64,000 nt of DNA from DATAOG01 sp963798075 (GTDB lineage Bacteria > Pseudomonadota > Alphaproteobacteria > Geminicoccales > Geminicoccaceae), in assembly GCA_963798075.1 (NCBI GenBank), contig CAWCRU010000008.1:124001-188000 (forward strand), read 5' to 3'. The translations under genes and the position numbers were made by a program. How positions within the stretch are numbered: the first letter of the stretch is position 1; every line of letters begins with the position of its first letter. Below the pieces are notes generated by a model. The model made no database searches. It was not told where the DNA came from and worked only from the letters and a program-made list of their open reading frames with translations. Below are positions 7,895-16,977 of the stretch, in pieces.

Positions 7895-9625
7895 ATGGCG
7901 ATGGCGGGAGAAGACGAGCTCATGCCGGTCGATGCTCCAACACAAGCCGACTTGCCCAAAGCCAGGGCGCATCCGCGAGGCGATGCGGCGGCGCTGCGCC
8001 AGGAGCTCGAGCAGTGGCGGCTCCAGGCTTGCGCGGCGGAGCGTGCGAACGAGGCGAAGTCGGTCTTCTTCGCGACGATGAGCCACGAGATCCGCGAGCC
8101 TATGAATGGCGTCATCGGCATGACGCGGCTCTTGCTCGAGACGCCGCTTTCGGATGAGCAACGCGGCTTCGTCGAGGCGGTGCACGATTTGGGCGAGGTC
8201 CTGCTCACGATCATCAACGACATTCTCGACCTGTCGCGGATGGAGGCAGGCCACCTGGAGCTGGACAGCATCGATTTCGATCTGCGCACTCTTTTGGAGC
8301 GGGTGATCGCGACCGTCACGCCGCGCGCGCATGACAAAGGCTTGGCGCTCCGCCTTCTGATCGGCCCCGACGTCCCGGCCGTGCTCCGCGGCGATCCGGG
8401 CCGGATCCGCCAGATCTGCCTCAATCTGGTCGGTAACGCCATCAAGTTCACGGCCGCGGGCGAAGTCAGCTTGGCGATCCGTCTGGTCGCCGACGGGCCA
8501 TCGCAGCTACGCCTGGGCCTGACCGTAAGCGATACCGGCATCGGAATCCCCGAGCATCTGCAGGACCGACTGTTCACTGCCTATGCCCAGGCCGATCCCT
8601 CGGTGCCGCGTCTCTACGGCGGCAGCGGTCTCGGCCTCACCATCTGCAAGCGGCTGGTCGGCCTGATGGGCGGTGAGATCCGACTGTCGAGCCGGCCTGG
8701 CGAGGGGACCGTATTCGATCTCGAGCTGGCACTCGCCAGGACGCCCGCGGCCGCCCCCGGTCCGACGCCGTCGGCGGCCGAGATCGCCGGCACGCGCCTC
8801 CTGGTCGTCGATGGCACGGCGACCACGCGCACCATGTTGCAACAGCGGACCCAGAGCTGGGGAATCGCGGCGGCGGTGGCGGCTTCGGGGGCCGCCGCCC
8901 TGGAACTCCTGAACCAGGCGCAGGGCCGCGGGCGGCCGATCGAGATCGCGCTGATCGACCGCTCGTTGCCCGACCTCAGCGGCGAGGAGCTGGGCCGGCG
9001 GATCAAAGCCGACCCGAGGCTGCGTCCGATCGAGCTGGTGATGATCGCCTCATCCGGCCTGCGCGGCGATGCGGCCCGCGTCAAAAAGATCGGCTTTGCG
9101 GCCTATCTGCCCAAGCCGGTGACCGCCCAGACCCTGCTCGATTGCCTGCTTCAGCTGCGCGGCGCACCGGCCGCGGCCGGCGCCATACCCGGCGCCTTCG
9201 GGCTGATCACGGTCCACAGCATGTCCGAGCGGCGCGCCGCCGGCCTCAGGGTCCTGCTGGCCGACGACAATCCCGTGAACTGTCGGCTGACCGCCCTGAT
9301 GCTCGAGAAGGCGGGTCACCAGATCGACGTGGTGAACGATGGCGCCGTGGCGGTCGAGGCCTTGCGCGACAAGGACTATGATCTGGTCCTGATGGACGTC
9401 CAGATGCCCGGCGTCGACGGGCTCGAGGCGACCCGCCGGATCCGCCAGCTGCCGCCCGACCGGGCGGCGGTGCCGGTGATCGCGATCACCGCCAATGCTT
9501 GGCCTGGCGACGAGCAGCGCTGCCTGGATGCGGGCATGAACGACTACGTCACCAAGCCGATCGATCGCGCGCGCCTGCTTGGCAAGCTCGCGCAGTGGGG
9601 CCAGGGCGGGCAACGGCTCGGATGA
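7895..9625 (+). CDS. Soluble hybrid histidine kinase with two receiver domains
   Basis: A 576-residue signalling protein without membrane segments or a PAS sensor. Order: N-terminal coil (about 1-50); HisKA with FFATMSHEIREPMNGVIGM (phospho-His at about 67); HATPase with N, G1 and G2 boxes (NLVGNAIKFT, DTGIGIP, GGSGLGLTI) to about 285; a first receiver-like domain at about 305-425 (LLVVDG, ALIDRSLPDLSG, lysine in LPKP); and a second, more canonical receiver at about 450-570 (LLADDN, LMDVQMPGVDG, AITANAW, VTKP). The first receiver lacks the usual acidic pair after LLVVD but keeps the phospho-acceptor-like Asp. Lack of a sensor suggests a phosphorelay component. A CtrA-type box lies just upstream. 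Confidence 0.9.
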   Translation: MAMAGEDELMPVDAPTQADLPKARAHPRGDAAALRQELEQWRLQACAAERANEAKSVFFATMSHEIREPMNGVIGMTRLLLETPLSDEQRGFVEAVHDLGEVLLTIINDILDLSRMEAGHLELDSIDFDLRTLLERVIATVTPRAHDKGLALRLLIGPDVPAVLRGDPGRIRQICLNLVGNAIKFTAAGEVSLAIRLVADGPSQLRLGLTVSDTGIGIPEHLQDRLFTAYAQADPSVPRLYGGSGLGLTICKRLVGLMGGEIRLSSRPGEGTVFDLELALARTPAAAPGPTPSAAEIAGTRLLVVDGTATTRTMLQQRTQSWGIAAAVAASGAAALELLNQAQGRGRPIEIALIDRSLPDLSGEELGRRIKADPRLRPIELVMIASSGLRGDAARVKKIGFAAYLPKPVTAQTLLDCLLQLRGAPAAAGAIPGAFGLITVHSMSERRAAGLRVLLADDNPVNCRLTALMLEKAGHQIDVVNDGAVAVEALRDKDYDLVLMDVQMPGVDGLEATRRIRQLPPDRAAVPVIAITANAWPGDEQRCLDAGMNDYVTKPIDRARLLGKLAQWGQGGQRLG

Positions 9626-9760
9626 AGCGGCGCGGTCGAATTGCCCATGGGTAGCACGGCAACGTGGCGCAAATCCTGCTTGTCCGGGCCGCTAACCTTG
9701 GTCTATGCTACCCACGGTTGGTTACGCCGCGGGTGCAGCAAAGGCAGGGGCCGAAGCATC

Positions 9761-10753
9761 ATGCCGCTGCAGGCGAGATCGAGCGGGCGCCGGTTGAGCC
9801 CGATCGTCGCCCTGGTCCTGGCTTGGCTGGCGCCGCCGGCGTCGGCCGATACCCAGCCATTCGACATCTGGTTGGACGGGCTGCGCCGGGAGGCTCTGGC
9901 GCAGGGCATCGGCACCGGGACCCTGGACACGGCGCTCGCCGGGCTGACGCCGATCGCGCGGGTGGTCGAACTCGACCGCCGCCAGCCCGAAGGCCGGTTC
10001 ACGTTCCAGGAGTACAATCAACGGGTGCTGTCCGACAGCCGGATCGAACGCGGCCGCCAGCTGTATCGCGAGCACAAGGATCTGCTTGACCGGGTTGCGC
10101 GGGACTATGGCGTGCAGGCGCCCGTGATCGTCGCGCTTTGGGGTGTTGAGAGCACCTATGGCACCTACCATGGCGAGTTTCCGGTGATCGGCGCGCTGGC
10201 TACGCTCGCCTACGACGGCCGGCGCGCCACGTTCTTCCGCGGCGAGCTGCTGCAGGCGCTCAAGATCGTCGACCATGGCGACGTCACGGCCGCGGCCATG
10301 ACCGGCTCCTGGGCCGGCGCCATGGGTCAGAGCCAGTTCATGCCGTCGAGCTATCACGCCTATGCGGTCGACTACGATCACGACGGCCGGCGCGATATCT
10401 GGACCAGTCTGCCCGACGTTTTCGCCTCGATCGCCAACTATCTCGCCAGGGCCGGCTGGAACAATCGCTACACCTGGGGTCGCGAGGTCCGTCTGCCCGC
10501 GACCATCGACGGTGATCTCGCGGGCTTGCAGCTGCGCAAGCCGTTGCCGGAATGGCAGGCGCTCGGCGTGCGCCGCAGCAATGGCGCCGATCTGCCAGCG
10601 GCGAGCTTGAGCGCATCCCTGGTGCGCACCGACGAGGGGCAGGGCCCGGCCTATCTCGTCTATGACAATTTCCGGGTCCTGATGGCCTGGAACCGCTCGA
10701 CCTATTTTGCGCTCAGCGTGGGCGAGCTCGCGGATTTGATCGGCCGTGGCTGA
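9761..10753 (+). CDS. Lytic murein transglycosylase, MltB type
   Basis: Cleaves peptidoglycan glycan strands in the periplasm with formation of 1,6-anhydro-muramic ends. The 330-residue precursor has a signal peptide (LSPIVALVLAWLAPPASAD). The SLT_2 domain follows, with the catalytic glutamate in ALWGVESTYGTYHG at about residue 133 and the family motif GAMGQSQFMPSSY. The C-terminal part has an SLT_2 lysozyme-like fold but no peptidoglycan-binding domain. ATG 9761 follows AGGCAGGGG at 9742-9750. The gene overlaps rlpA by 8 bases and starts a long co-directional block of envelope and replication genes. Confidence 0.9.
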   Translation: MPLQARSSGRRLSPIVALVLAWLAPPASADTQPFDIWLDGLRREALAQGIGTGTLDTALAGLTPIARVVELDRRQPEGRFTFQEYNQRVLSDSRIERGRQLYREHKDLLDRVARDYGVQAPVIVALWGVESTYGTYHGEFPVIGALATLAYDGRRATFFRGELLQALKIVDHGDVTAAAMTGSWAGAMGQSQFMPSSYHAYAVDYDHDGRRDIWTSLPDVFASIANYLARAGWNNRYTWGREVRLPATIDGDLAGLQLRKPLPEWQALGVRRSNGADLPAASLSASLVRTDEGQGPAYLVYDNFRVLMAWNRSTYFALSVGELADLIGRG

Positions 10754-11645
10754 CGGACCGGGCGAGCGGGCCAAGAGCGCTACGAGGGCGGCAAGGCGCC
10801 AGCCCGTCGCCCGGCTGGGGTCGCTCGCAATGTTCGGCGCCCTCGTCCTCGGCCTTGCCGGTTGCGGTTCGCCGGCACCCGAGGGGGTGTACAAGCTCGG
10901 CCAGCCCTATCAAATCGCCGGGCGCTGGTATTATCCAGAGTTCGACCCCCACTACGACCGGGTCGGAATCGCCTCCTGGTACGGCCGCGATTTCCATGGT
11001 CAGCCGACCGCCAATGGCGAAACCTTCGACCGCCACGAGCTGACCGCGGCGCATCCCACCTTGCCGCTGCCGAGCATCGTGCGGGTGACCAATCTCGCCA
11101 ATCAGCGTCAGCTGGAGTTGCGGGTCAACGACCGCGGGCCGTTCGTCGGCGACCGCCTGATCGACCTCTCGCAGGAAGCGGCGCGCGAGCTCGGCTTCGA
11201 GCGCCAGGGCATCGCCCGCGTGCGCATCCAGTTCGTCGGTCTGGCGGATGCCAAGGGCGAGCCGCCCCGGCCGGTCGCGCACTACGCACGGCGCTCGCTG
11301 CAGCCGGCGCCGGCGCCGAGCACGCCGGTCGCCGAGGCATCGCCGCCGACCGTGCCGAGCGCGCTGATCGCCACCGCCGCGGCCGCGACCTGCAGCGGCC
11401 ACTTCATTCAGATCGGCGCTTTCGCCGAGCCCGCGCGGGCGGCGCGCGCGGTGACGCAGCTTGAGGGCGAAACGGCGGCGCCGGTAATCACGGCTCGGCC
11501 GAGCAGCGACCGTCTGACCCGGGTCCGCCTCGGGCCGATCGCCGCGCCCGGAGCCGCCGAGGCGACCCTGGATCGCCTCAAGCAGAGTGGTTACTCGGGC
11601 GCCTTCATCGTTACGCCCGAGGTTCTGGGGCCGGCCAGTTGCTGA
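10746..11645 (+). CDS. rlpA: RlpA-like lipoprotein with SPOR domain
   Basis: A septal-ring-type lytic transglycosylase that acts on denuded glycan strands. The 299-residue protein has a lipobox (LGLAGC) near residue 40, so it is probably anchored to a membrane. The double-psi beta-barrel contains GIASWYGRDFHGQPTANGE and VNDRGPF, with the catalytic-type His and Asp residues of the family. After a Pro/Ala linker, the C-terminal 75 residues form a SPOR domain (HFIQIGAFAEPARAARA, RVRLGPI) that binds denuded septal peptidoglycan. The GTG start overlaps the preceding transglycosylase gene by 8 bases, so translation is probably coupled. Confidence 0.92.
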   Translation: MADGPGERAKSATRAARRQPVARLGSLAMFGALVLGLAGCGSPAPEGVYKLGQPYQIAGRWYYPEFDPHYDRVGIASWYGRDFHGQPTANGETFDRHELTAAHPTLPLPSIVRVTNLANQRQLELRVNDRGPFVGDRLIDLSQEAARELGFERQGIARVRIQFVGLADAKGEPPRPVAHYARRSLQPAPAPSTPVAEASPPTVPSALIATAAAATCSGHFIQIGAFAEPARAARAVTQLEGETAAPVITARPSSDRLTRVRLGPIAAPGAAEATLDRLKQSGYSGAFIVTPEVLGPASC

Positions 11646-11692
11646 GGGTGGCGTCGCCATCCGTTCCGTTGGGTTCGAGCCGAGAGGGAAGC

Positions 11693-12844
11693 ATGTCGAC
11701 GAGGTTGTTGTGTGGCGCTCGCCTGATCCTGGCGGCCCTGATCGTCCTCGCGTCGGGCGCGCTGGCGGCGCGGGCGAGCACCTTCGAGACGCCCGCCAAG
11801 GCGGCGATCATGATCGATCTGCAATCGCATCAGGTGCTGTTCGCCAAGAATCCGGACGTACCCTTGGCGCCGGCTTCGATGAGCAAGCTGATGACCGCGT
11901 TCATGGTGCTCGAGCGCTTGAAGGACGGGCGCCTCAGCCTCGACGATACCTTCCCGGTGAGCGAGAAGGCGTGGCGCAAGGGCGGATCGAAGATGTTCGT
12001 CGAGGTCGGCTCGCGCGTACGGGTCGAGGACCTCCTCCATGGCATCCTGATCCAGTCCGGCAACGACGCCTGCATCGTGGTCGCCGAGGCGCTGGGCGGC
12101 AGCGAAGAGGCCTTCGCCGAGATGATGACCAAGCGCGCCCGCGAGATCGGGCTGACCCACTCGACCTTCAAGAACGCCAGCGGCTGGCCGGATCCCGAGC
12201 ACCTGATGAGCGTCCGCGACCTTGCGACCCTGGCGCAGATCCTGATCGAGCGGTTCCCCGAAGCCTACCCGATCTTCAGCCAGAAGGAGTACACCTACAA
12301 CGGCATCCGGCAGCATTCGCGGAACCCGCTGCTCAATCGGGATCTCGGCGTCGACGGCCTGAAGACCGGCCACACCGATAACGCCGGCTATGGTCTGACC
12401 GCGTCCGCGGTGCGCGATGGCCGCCGCGTGGTCTTCGTGCTCGCGGGGCTCGAGCGGCCGGGGCAGCGCGCCCGCGAGGCCGAGCGCCTGCTCGAGTACG
12501 GCTATCGCGAGTTCAAGAATTATCAGCTGTTCTCGGCGGGCCAGACGGTCGAGCAGGCCGACGTCTGGCTCGGCAATCATACCAGCGTACCGCTCGTGCT
12601 CCAGCAGAACGTGGTCGTGTCCTTGACCACGGAGGGCCGCCAGGGGCTCGAAGTCAAGGTGGCCTATGACCGGCCAGTGCCGGCGCCGGTCGCCGAGGGC
12701 GACCAGCTCGCCGAGCTCGAGATCGCGGCCCCCGGCATCGATCCGAGGCGGCTGCCGCTGGTCGCCGGTGAGGCGGTCAATGGCGTCAATCTGTTCGGCC
12801 GCGTGACCAGCGCGCTCGGCTATCTGATCTGGGGGCCGTCGTGA
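11693..12844 (+). CDS. D-alanyl-D-alanine carboxypeptidase (PBP5/6 type)
   Basis: Trims the terminal D-Ala from peptidoglycan pentapeptides in the periplasm. The 383-residue precursor has a signal peptide ending near AARAS. The three penicillin-binding motifs are in order: SMSK (about residue 61), SGN (about 121) and KTGHT (about 223). The last 110 residues form the PBP5_C domain, and the C-terminus GRVTSALGYLIWGP looks like the amphipathic membrane anchor of this family. ATG 11693 follows GAGAGGGA. It belongs to the rlpA-dac-tmk-holB block that is conserved in alphaproteobacteria. Confidence 0.94.
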   Translation: MSTRLLCGARLILAALIVLASGALAARASTFETPAKAAIMIDLQSHQVLFAKNPDVPLAPASMSKLMTAFMVLERLKDGRLSLDDTFPVSEKAWRKGGSKMFVEVGSRVRVEDLLHGILIQSGNDACIVVAEALGGSEEAFAEMMTKRAREIGLTHSTFKNASGWPDPEHLMSVRDLATLAQILIERFPEAYPIFSQKEYTYNGIRQHSRNPLLNRDLGVDGLKTGHTDNAGYGLTASAVRDGRRVVFVLAGLERPGQRAREAERLLEYGYREFKNYQLFSAGQTVEQADVWLGNHTSVPLVLQQNVVVSLTTEGRQGLEVKVAYDRPVPAPVAEGDQLAELEIAAPGIDPRRLPLVAGEAVNGVNLFGRVTSALGYLIWGPS

Positions 12845-12890
12845 TCGTCGTCCGCCAGGCGCGGCCGATCCGGCCTCCGACCGCCAGCGA

Positions 12891-13538
12891 ATGACGCTGC
12901 GGGGGCGGCTGATCACCTTCGAAGGCGGCGAAGGCGCCGGCAAATCCACCCAGATCGGGTGCCTCGAAGCCGCGCTCGGGGCCGCCGGCCTTGGGGTGGT
13001 TGCGACCCGCGAACCGGGCGGCACGCCGGGTGCCGAGGCGATCCGCGCCCTGTTGGTCGACGGCGCGCCGGACCGCTGGTCGCCATTGACCGAGGCCCTG
13101 TTGCTGCTGGCCGCGCGCCAGGATCACGTGATCCGGGTGATCGAGCCGGCCCTGGCCGCCGGCCGCTGGGTGCTCTGCGACCGCTTCATCGATTCGACCC
13201 GGGTCTATCAGGGCGTCGCGGGCGCGCTCGGGCTGGCGCTCATCGACCAGCTGCACCGCACCGTCTTCGGCGAGCTTCGCCCCGATCTCACCCTGATTTT
13301 GGATCTGCCCGTGCCGAGCGGCCTCGCGCGGCGCCGGGCGGCCGCCGGCGCGAACCGCTTCGAGCGGATGGACCCGGCCTACCACGAGCGCGTGCGCGAG
13401 GGGTTCCTTGCGATCGCGCGTGCCGAGCCCGAACGCTGTCGGGTGATCGACGCCGCGCCGTTGCAGACCGTAGTCGCGAGCCGCGTGCGCGCCGCCGTGC
13501 GAGAGCGCTTCGGCCTTGATCTTGCCGGCCCGGGGTGA
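12891..13538 (+). CDS. tmk: Thymidylate kinase
   Basis: Phosphorylates dTMP to dTDP. The 215-residue protein has the P-loop GGEGAGKST at residues 11-19, the REPGGTPGAE motif, CDRFIDST with the DRF signature and a lid region RRRAAAGANRFE. ATG 12891 gives the standard N-terminus (LITFEGGEG). Gap to the preceding gene is 46 bases and the following holB starts 7 bases after the stop, so the block reads as one operon. Confidence 0.97.
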   Translation: MTLRGRLITFEGGEGAGKSTQIGCLEAALGAAGLGVVATREPGGTPGAEAIRALLVDGAPDRWSPLTEALLLLAARQDHVIRVIEPALAAGRWVLCDRFIDSTRVYQGVAGALGLALIDQLHRTVFGELRPDLTLILDLPVPSGLARRRAAAGANRFERMDPAYHERVREGFLAIARAEPERCRVIDAAPLQTVVASRVRAAVRERFGLDLAGPG

Positions 13539-13545
13539 CCGCCGG

Positions 13546-14655
13546 ATGGAGATTTCGAACGACCCACCCGAGCCCCGCGCCAATCCCGACCTTTGGGGTC
13601 AGGACGCGGCGCTGGCGACCCTCAGCCGGGCGCTCCGCTCCGGCCGCCTGCCGCATGGCTGGCTGCTCAGCGGCCCGCAGGGGATCGGCAAGGCGACGCT
13701 CGCCTACCGGTTCGCGCGCGCCTTGCTCGCCGGATCCGGGGCGGCCGACCCGGCGTTCGGCCTCCGCCCGGATCATCCGGCCTTTCGTCAGGTCGCGCAG
13801 GGCGCCCACCCCGATCTGACCGTGATCGAGCCCGAGCGCGATCCCAAGACCGGACGCGTCAAATCCGAGATCCCTGTCGCTCTGGTGCGCGCCGCGACCC
13901 AGGCCCTGCATGCGACCGCGGCGATGGGCGGCTATCGGGTGGTTGTGATCGACGGCGCCGATCGGCTCAACCGCAGCGCCGCCAATGCGCTGCTCAAGGC
14001 GCTCGAGGAGCCGCCCGCGACGGCGGTCATGCTCCTGATCAGCCATCGGCCGGCCCAGGTCACCGCCACCATCCGCTCGCGCTGCGCCAAGCTGTCGCTC
14101 GCCCGGCTGCCGGATGCGCTGGTGATCGATCGCCTGGCGCGCTGGGCGCCGGAGCTCACGGCCGAGCAACGGAGCGCCATCGCGCTGCTCGCGCGCGGCA
14201 GTCTCGGCCGGGCGCTGGAGCTGGCCGGCGAGGACTGGCTGCCGTTGTACCGGCGCCTCGCCGAGACCCTGGAGGCGGCCGCCGGGGACCGCCCGGGCCT
14301 CTACGACCTCGCGCTCGCGCTGGCGCGCCACGCCGAGCAGCGCGGCTTCGGCGGTCCGCTCGGCTTGATCCAGGAGCTGCTCGGCCGGGTCGTCGCGAGC
14401 GGCGTCGGGCGCCTCGGACCGGCGCTGTTTGCGACCGAGCCGGCGGTGCTCGGGCGCCTGGCCGAGAGGCGCCCTCTTGATCGCTGGGCGACCCTGTGGG
14501 AAAAGATCGGCCAGTTGGCGGCTGCCGTTGACGGTCTCAACCTTGACCGCGCCCAGGCGCTCCTCCACATCCTCACGCTGTTGGCGCCGGGTTCGGATCC
14601 GGACGAGCTGCTCGCCGACGGCGCATCCCTCGGAGCCCTCGATGTGCTCGGCTGA
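13546..14655 (+). CDS. holB: DNA polymerase III delta-prime subunit
   Basis: A clamp-loader subunit of the replicative polymerase. The 369-residue protein has the AAA+ fold: a Walker-A-like GPQGIGKAT, a DGADRLNRSAANALLKALEEPP segment (the conserved Walker B and sensor region of delta-prime) and an SRC-type motif TIRSRCAKLSL. The N-terminus NPDLWGQD is typical for alphaproteobacterial HolB. ATG 13546 is preferred; an in-frame TTG at 13516 would overlap tmk. The 3' end overlaps metG by 14 bases. Confidence 0.93.
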   Translation: MEISNDPPEPRANPDLWGQDAALATLSRALRSGRLPHGWLLSGPQGIGKATLAYRFARALLAGSGAADPAFGLRPDHPAFRQVAQGAHPDLTVIEPERDPKTGRVKSEIPVALVRAATQALHATAAMGGYRVVVIDGADRLNRSAANALLKALEEPPATAVMLLISHRPAQVTATIRSRCAKLSLARLPDALVIDRLARWAPELTAEQRSAIALLARGSLGRALELAGEDWLPLYRRLAETLEAAAGDRPGLYDLALALARHAEQRGFGGPLGLIQELLGRVVASGVGRLGPALFATEPAVLGRLAERRPLDRWATLWEKIGQLAAAVDGLNLDRAQALLHILTLLAPGSDPDELLADGASLGALDVLG

Positions 14656-16171
14656 CGCCTTTTACGTCACCACGCCGATCTACTACGTCAACGACGTGCC
14701 GCACATCGGGCACGCCTACACGACGCTCGCCTGCGACACGATCGCGCGCTTTGCCCGTCTGGACGGGCGTCGGGTCTGGTTCCTGACCGGCACCGACGAG
14801 CACGGCCAGAAGGTCGAAAAGGCGGCCAGCGCCGCCGGCCTCGAGCCGCAGGCCTTCACCGACCAGGTCGCAGGGCGGTTCCGCGAGCTGGCGCGCCGCA
14901 TGCAGATCACCGACGACGACTTCATCCGGACCACCGAGGGCCGCCACTGGGCCGGCGTGCAGGCGCTCTGGCGCGAGCTCGCGCGCCGCGACCAGATCTA
15001 CCTTGGCACCTACGCCGGCTGGTACTCGGTACGCGACGAGTCGTTCTATGCCGAGAGCGAGCTCGAAGGTGGCCTCGCGCCGACCGGCGCGCCGGTCGAA
15101 TGGGTCGAGGAGCCGAGCTATTTCTTTCGCCTCTCCAGCTGGCAGGAGCGGTTGCTCCGCTTCTATGAGGAGCGTCCCGACTTCATCCTGCCGGCCGCGC
15201 GCCGCAACGAGGTGATCAGTTTCGTCAAGGGCGGCCTTTTGGACCTTTCGGTCTCGCGCACCAGTTTCCGCTGGGGCATTCCGGTGCCGGACGATCCTGA
15301 GCACGTGATCTACGTCTGGCTGGACGCGCTCACCAACTATGTGACCGCGCTCGGCTATCCCGATACCGAGGGCGAGCTGTTCCGGTGCTTCTGGCCGGCC
15401 GACGTGCACGTGGTCGGCAAGGATATCCTGCGCTTCCACGCGGTCTACTGGCCGGCCTTTCTGATGGCGGCCGGGCTGGAGCCGCCAAGGCGGGTCTTCG
15501 CCCACGGCTGGTGGACGATCGAAGGCCAGAAGATGTCGAAGTCGCTCGGCAATGCGGTCGACCCCTTGCAGCTGATCGACGAGTTCGGGCTCGACCAGAC
15601 CCGCTATTTCCTCCTGCGCGAGGTGCCGTTCGGCAAGGACGGCGATTTTTCGCGGGCCGCGATGATCAAGCGGATGAACCGCGACCTGGCCAACGATTAC
15701 GGCAATCTGGTCCAGCGCGTGCTGACGCTGATCCAGCGCAACTGCGATGGCCGGCTGCCGCAGCCGGGGGCGCCTGCGGCCAGCGACGGCGATCTGCTCG
15801 AGGCCTCGGCGAGCCTCCTCGGTCAGCTGCGCGCGGCGATGGCCGGACAGGCGTTGAGCCGCGCGCTCGAGGCGATCTTCGAACTGATCGGCGCCGCCAA
15901 CCGCTACGTCGACGCCGAAGCGCCCTGGGCACTGCGCCGGACTGACCCGGCGCGCATGGCAACCGTGCTCTACACGCTGGCCGAGACCATCCGCCGGCTG
16001 GCGCTCCTTACCCAGGCGTTCCTGCCCGAGGCCTCCGCCCGCATTCTCGACCAGCTCGCCGTCGACCAAGGCGCGCGCAGCCTCGCGCACTATCAAGATG
16101 GCGCCGGCGCCCTGCGGCCCGGCACGCTGCTGCCCAAGCCGACCGGCGTCTTTCCGCGCTTTGCCGAGTAG
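14642..16171 (+). CDS. metG: Methionyl-tRNA synthetase, short form
   Basis: Charges tRNA-Met with methionine. The 509-residue protein has HIGH at residues 21-24 and KMSKS at about residue 297, with the DEHGQK and WLDALTNY motifs of the family. It lacks the C-terminal EMAP-like tRNA-binding domain found in E. coli MetRS and corresponds to the shorter alphaproteobacterial type. The start overlaps holB by 14 bases and the stop is followed by tatD after 8 bases. Confidence 0.97.
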   Translation: MCSADAFYVTTPIYYVNDVPHIGHAYTTLACDTIARFARLDGRRVWFLTGTDEHGQKVEKAASAAGLEPQAFTDQVAGRFRELARRMQITDDDFIRTTEGRHWAGVQALWRELARRDQIYLGTYAGWYSVRDESFYAESELEGGLAPTGAPVEWVEEPSYFFRLSSWQERLLRFYEERPDFILPAARRNEVISFVKGGLLDLSVSRTSFRWGIPVPDDPEHVIYVWLDALTNYVTALGYPDTEGELFRCFWPADVHVVGKDILRFHAVYWPAFLMAAGLEPPRRVFAHGWWTIEGQKMSKSLGNAVDPLQLIDEFGLDQTRYFLLREVPFGKDGDFSRAAMIKRMNRDLANDYGNLVQRVLTLIQRNCDGRLPQPGAPAASDGDLLEASASLLGQLRAAMAGQALSRALEAIFELIGAANRYVDAEAPWALRRTDPARMATVLYTLAETIRRLALLTQAFLPEASARILDQLAVDQGARSLAHYQDGAGALRPGTLLPKPTGVFPRFAE

Positions 16172-16179
16172 CCGCCGGC

Positions 16180-16977
16180 ATGCTGGTCGATAGCCACTGC
16201 CATCTGGATTTCCCGGCGCTCGCCCAGGACAGCGAGGTGGTGCTGGCGCGCGCCCGGGCGGCCGGCGTGCGGGTCATGCAGACGATCGGGACCCACCTTG
16301 ACACCTTCGACGGGGTGCTGGCGATCGCGGACGCCAGCCCCGGGATCTATTGCTCGGTCGGGGTCCACCCGCACCGCGCGGCCAAGGAGACCATCGAGGA
16401 TGCGGCGCCGCTGCTCGCCCGGATCGAGCACCCGAGGGTGATCGGGATCGGCGAGAGCGGTCTCGACTATTACTACGAGCACGCCCCCAAGGACGTGCAG
16501 GCACGCGTGTTCGGGGCCCACATCGAGGCCGCGCGGGCGAGCGGGCTGCCGCTGATCGTGCACACCCGCGACGCCGACCAGGACACCATCGCGATCCTGC
16601 GGGAGGCCATGGCCGCCGGGCCATTCACCGGCGTGATCCACTGCTACAGCTCGAGCCCGGAGCTCGGCCGGCAGGCGATCGAGCTCGGCCTCTACCTCGG
16701 CATCGGCGGCATGCTCACCTTCCGGCGCTCGGACGAGCTGCGCGCGACCGTGCGCGAGCTGCCGCTCGAGCGTCTCCTGCTCGAGACCGATGCGCCCTAT
16801 CTCGCGCCGGAGCCGTTCCGTGGCCAGCGCAACGAGCCCGCCCGCGTCGCCGAGGTCGCCGCGAGGCTCGCCGAGGTCAAGGGCATCGCAATCGGCGAGG
16901 TCGAACGCGCGACCACCGAGAACTTCTTCCGGCTGTTCGCCAAGGCGCAACCGCCCACCGACGCCGCATGCGCGTGA
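16180..16977 (+). CDS. TatD family metal-dependent hydrolase
   Basis: A 265-residue TIM-barrel hydrolase (DNase/deacylase family). Metal ligands appear in family motifs: DSHCHLDF at the N-terminus, GESGLDYYYEHAP with the bridging Glu, HTRDADQD, IHCYSS and LLETDAPYLAP. It is cytosolic. It lies between metG and an MBL-fold gene that it overlaps by 10 bases, the order usual in alphaproteobacteria. The exact substrate is not settled for the family. Confidence 0.93.
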   Translation: MLVDSHCHLDFPALAQDSEVVLARARAAGVRVMQTIGTHLDTFDGVLAIADASPGIYCSVGVHPHRAAKETIEDAAPLLARIEHPRVIGIGESGLDYYYEHAPKDVQARVFGAHIEAARASGLPLIVHTRDADQDTIAILREAMAAGPFTGVIHCYSSSPELGRQAIELGLYLGIGGMLTFRRSDELRATVRELPLERLLLETDAPYLAPEPFRGQRNEPARVAEVAARLAEVKGIAIGEVERATTENFFRLFAKAQPPTDAACA

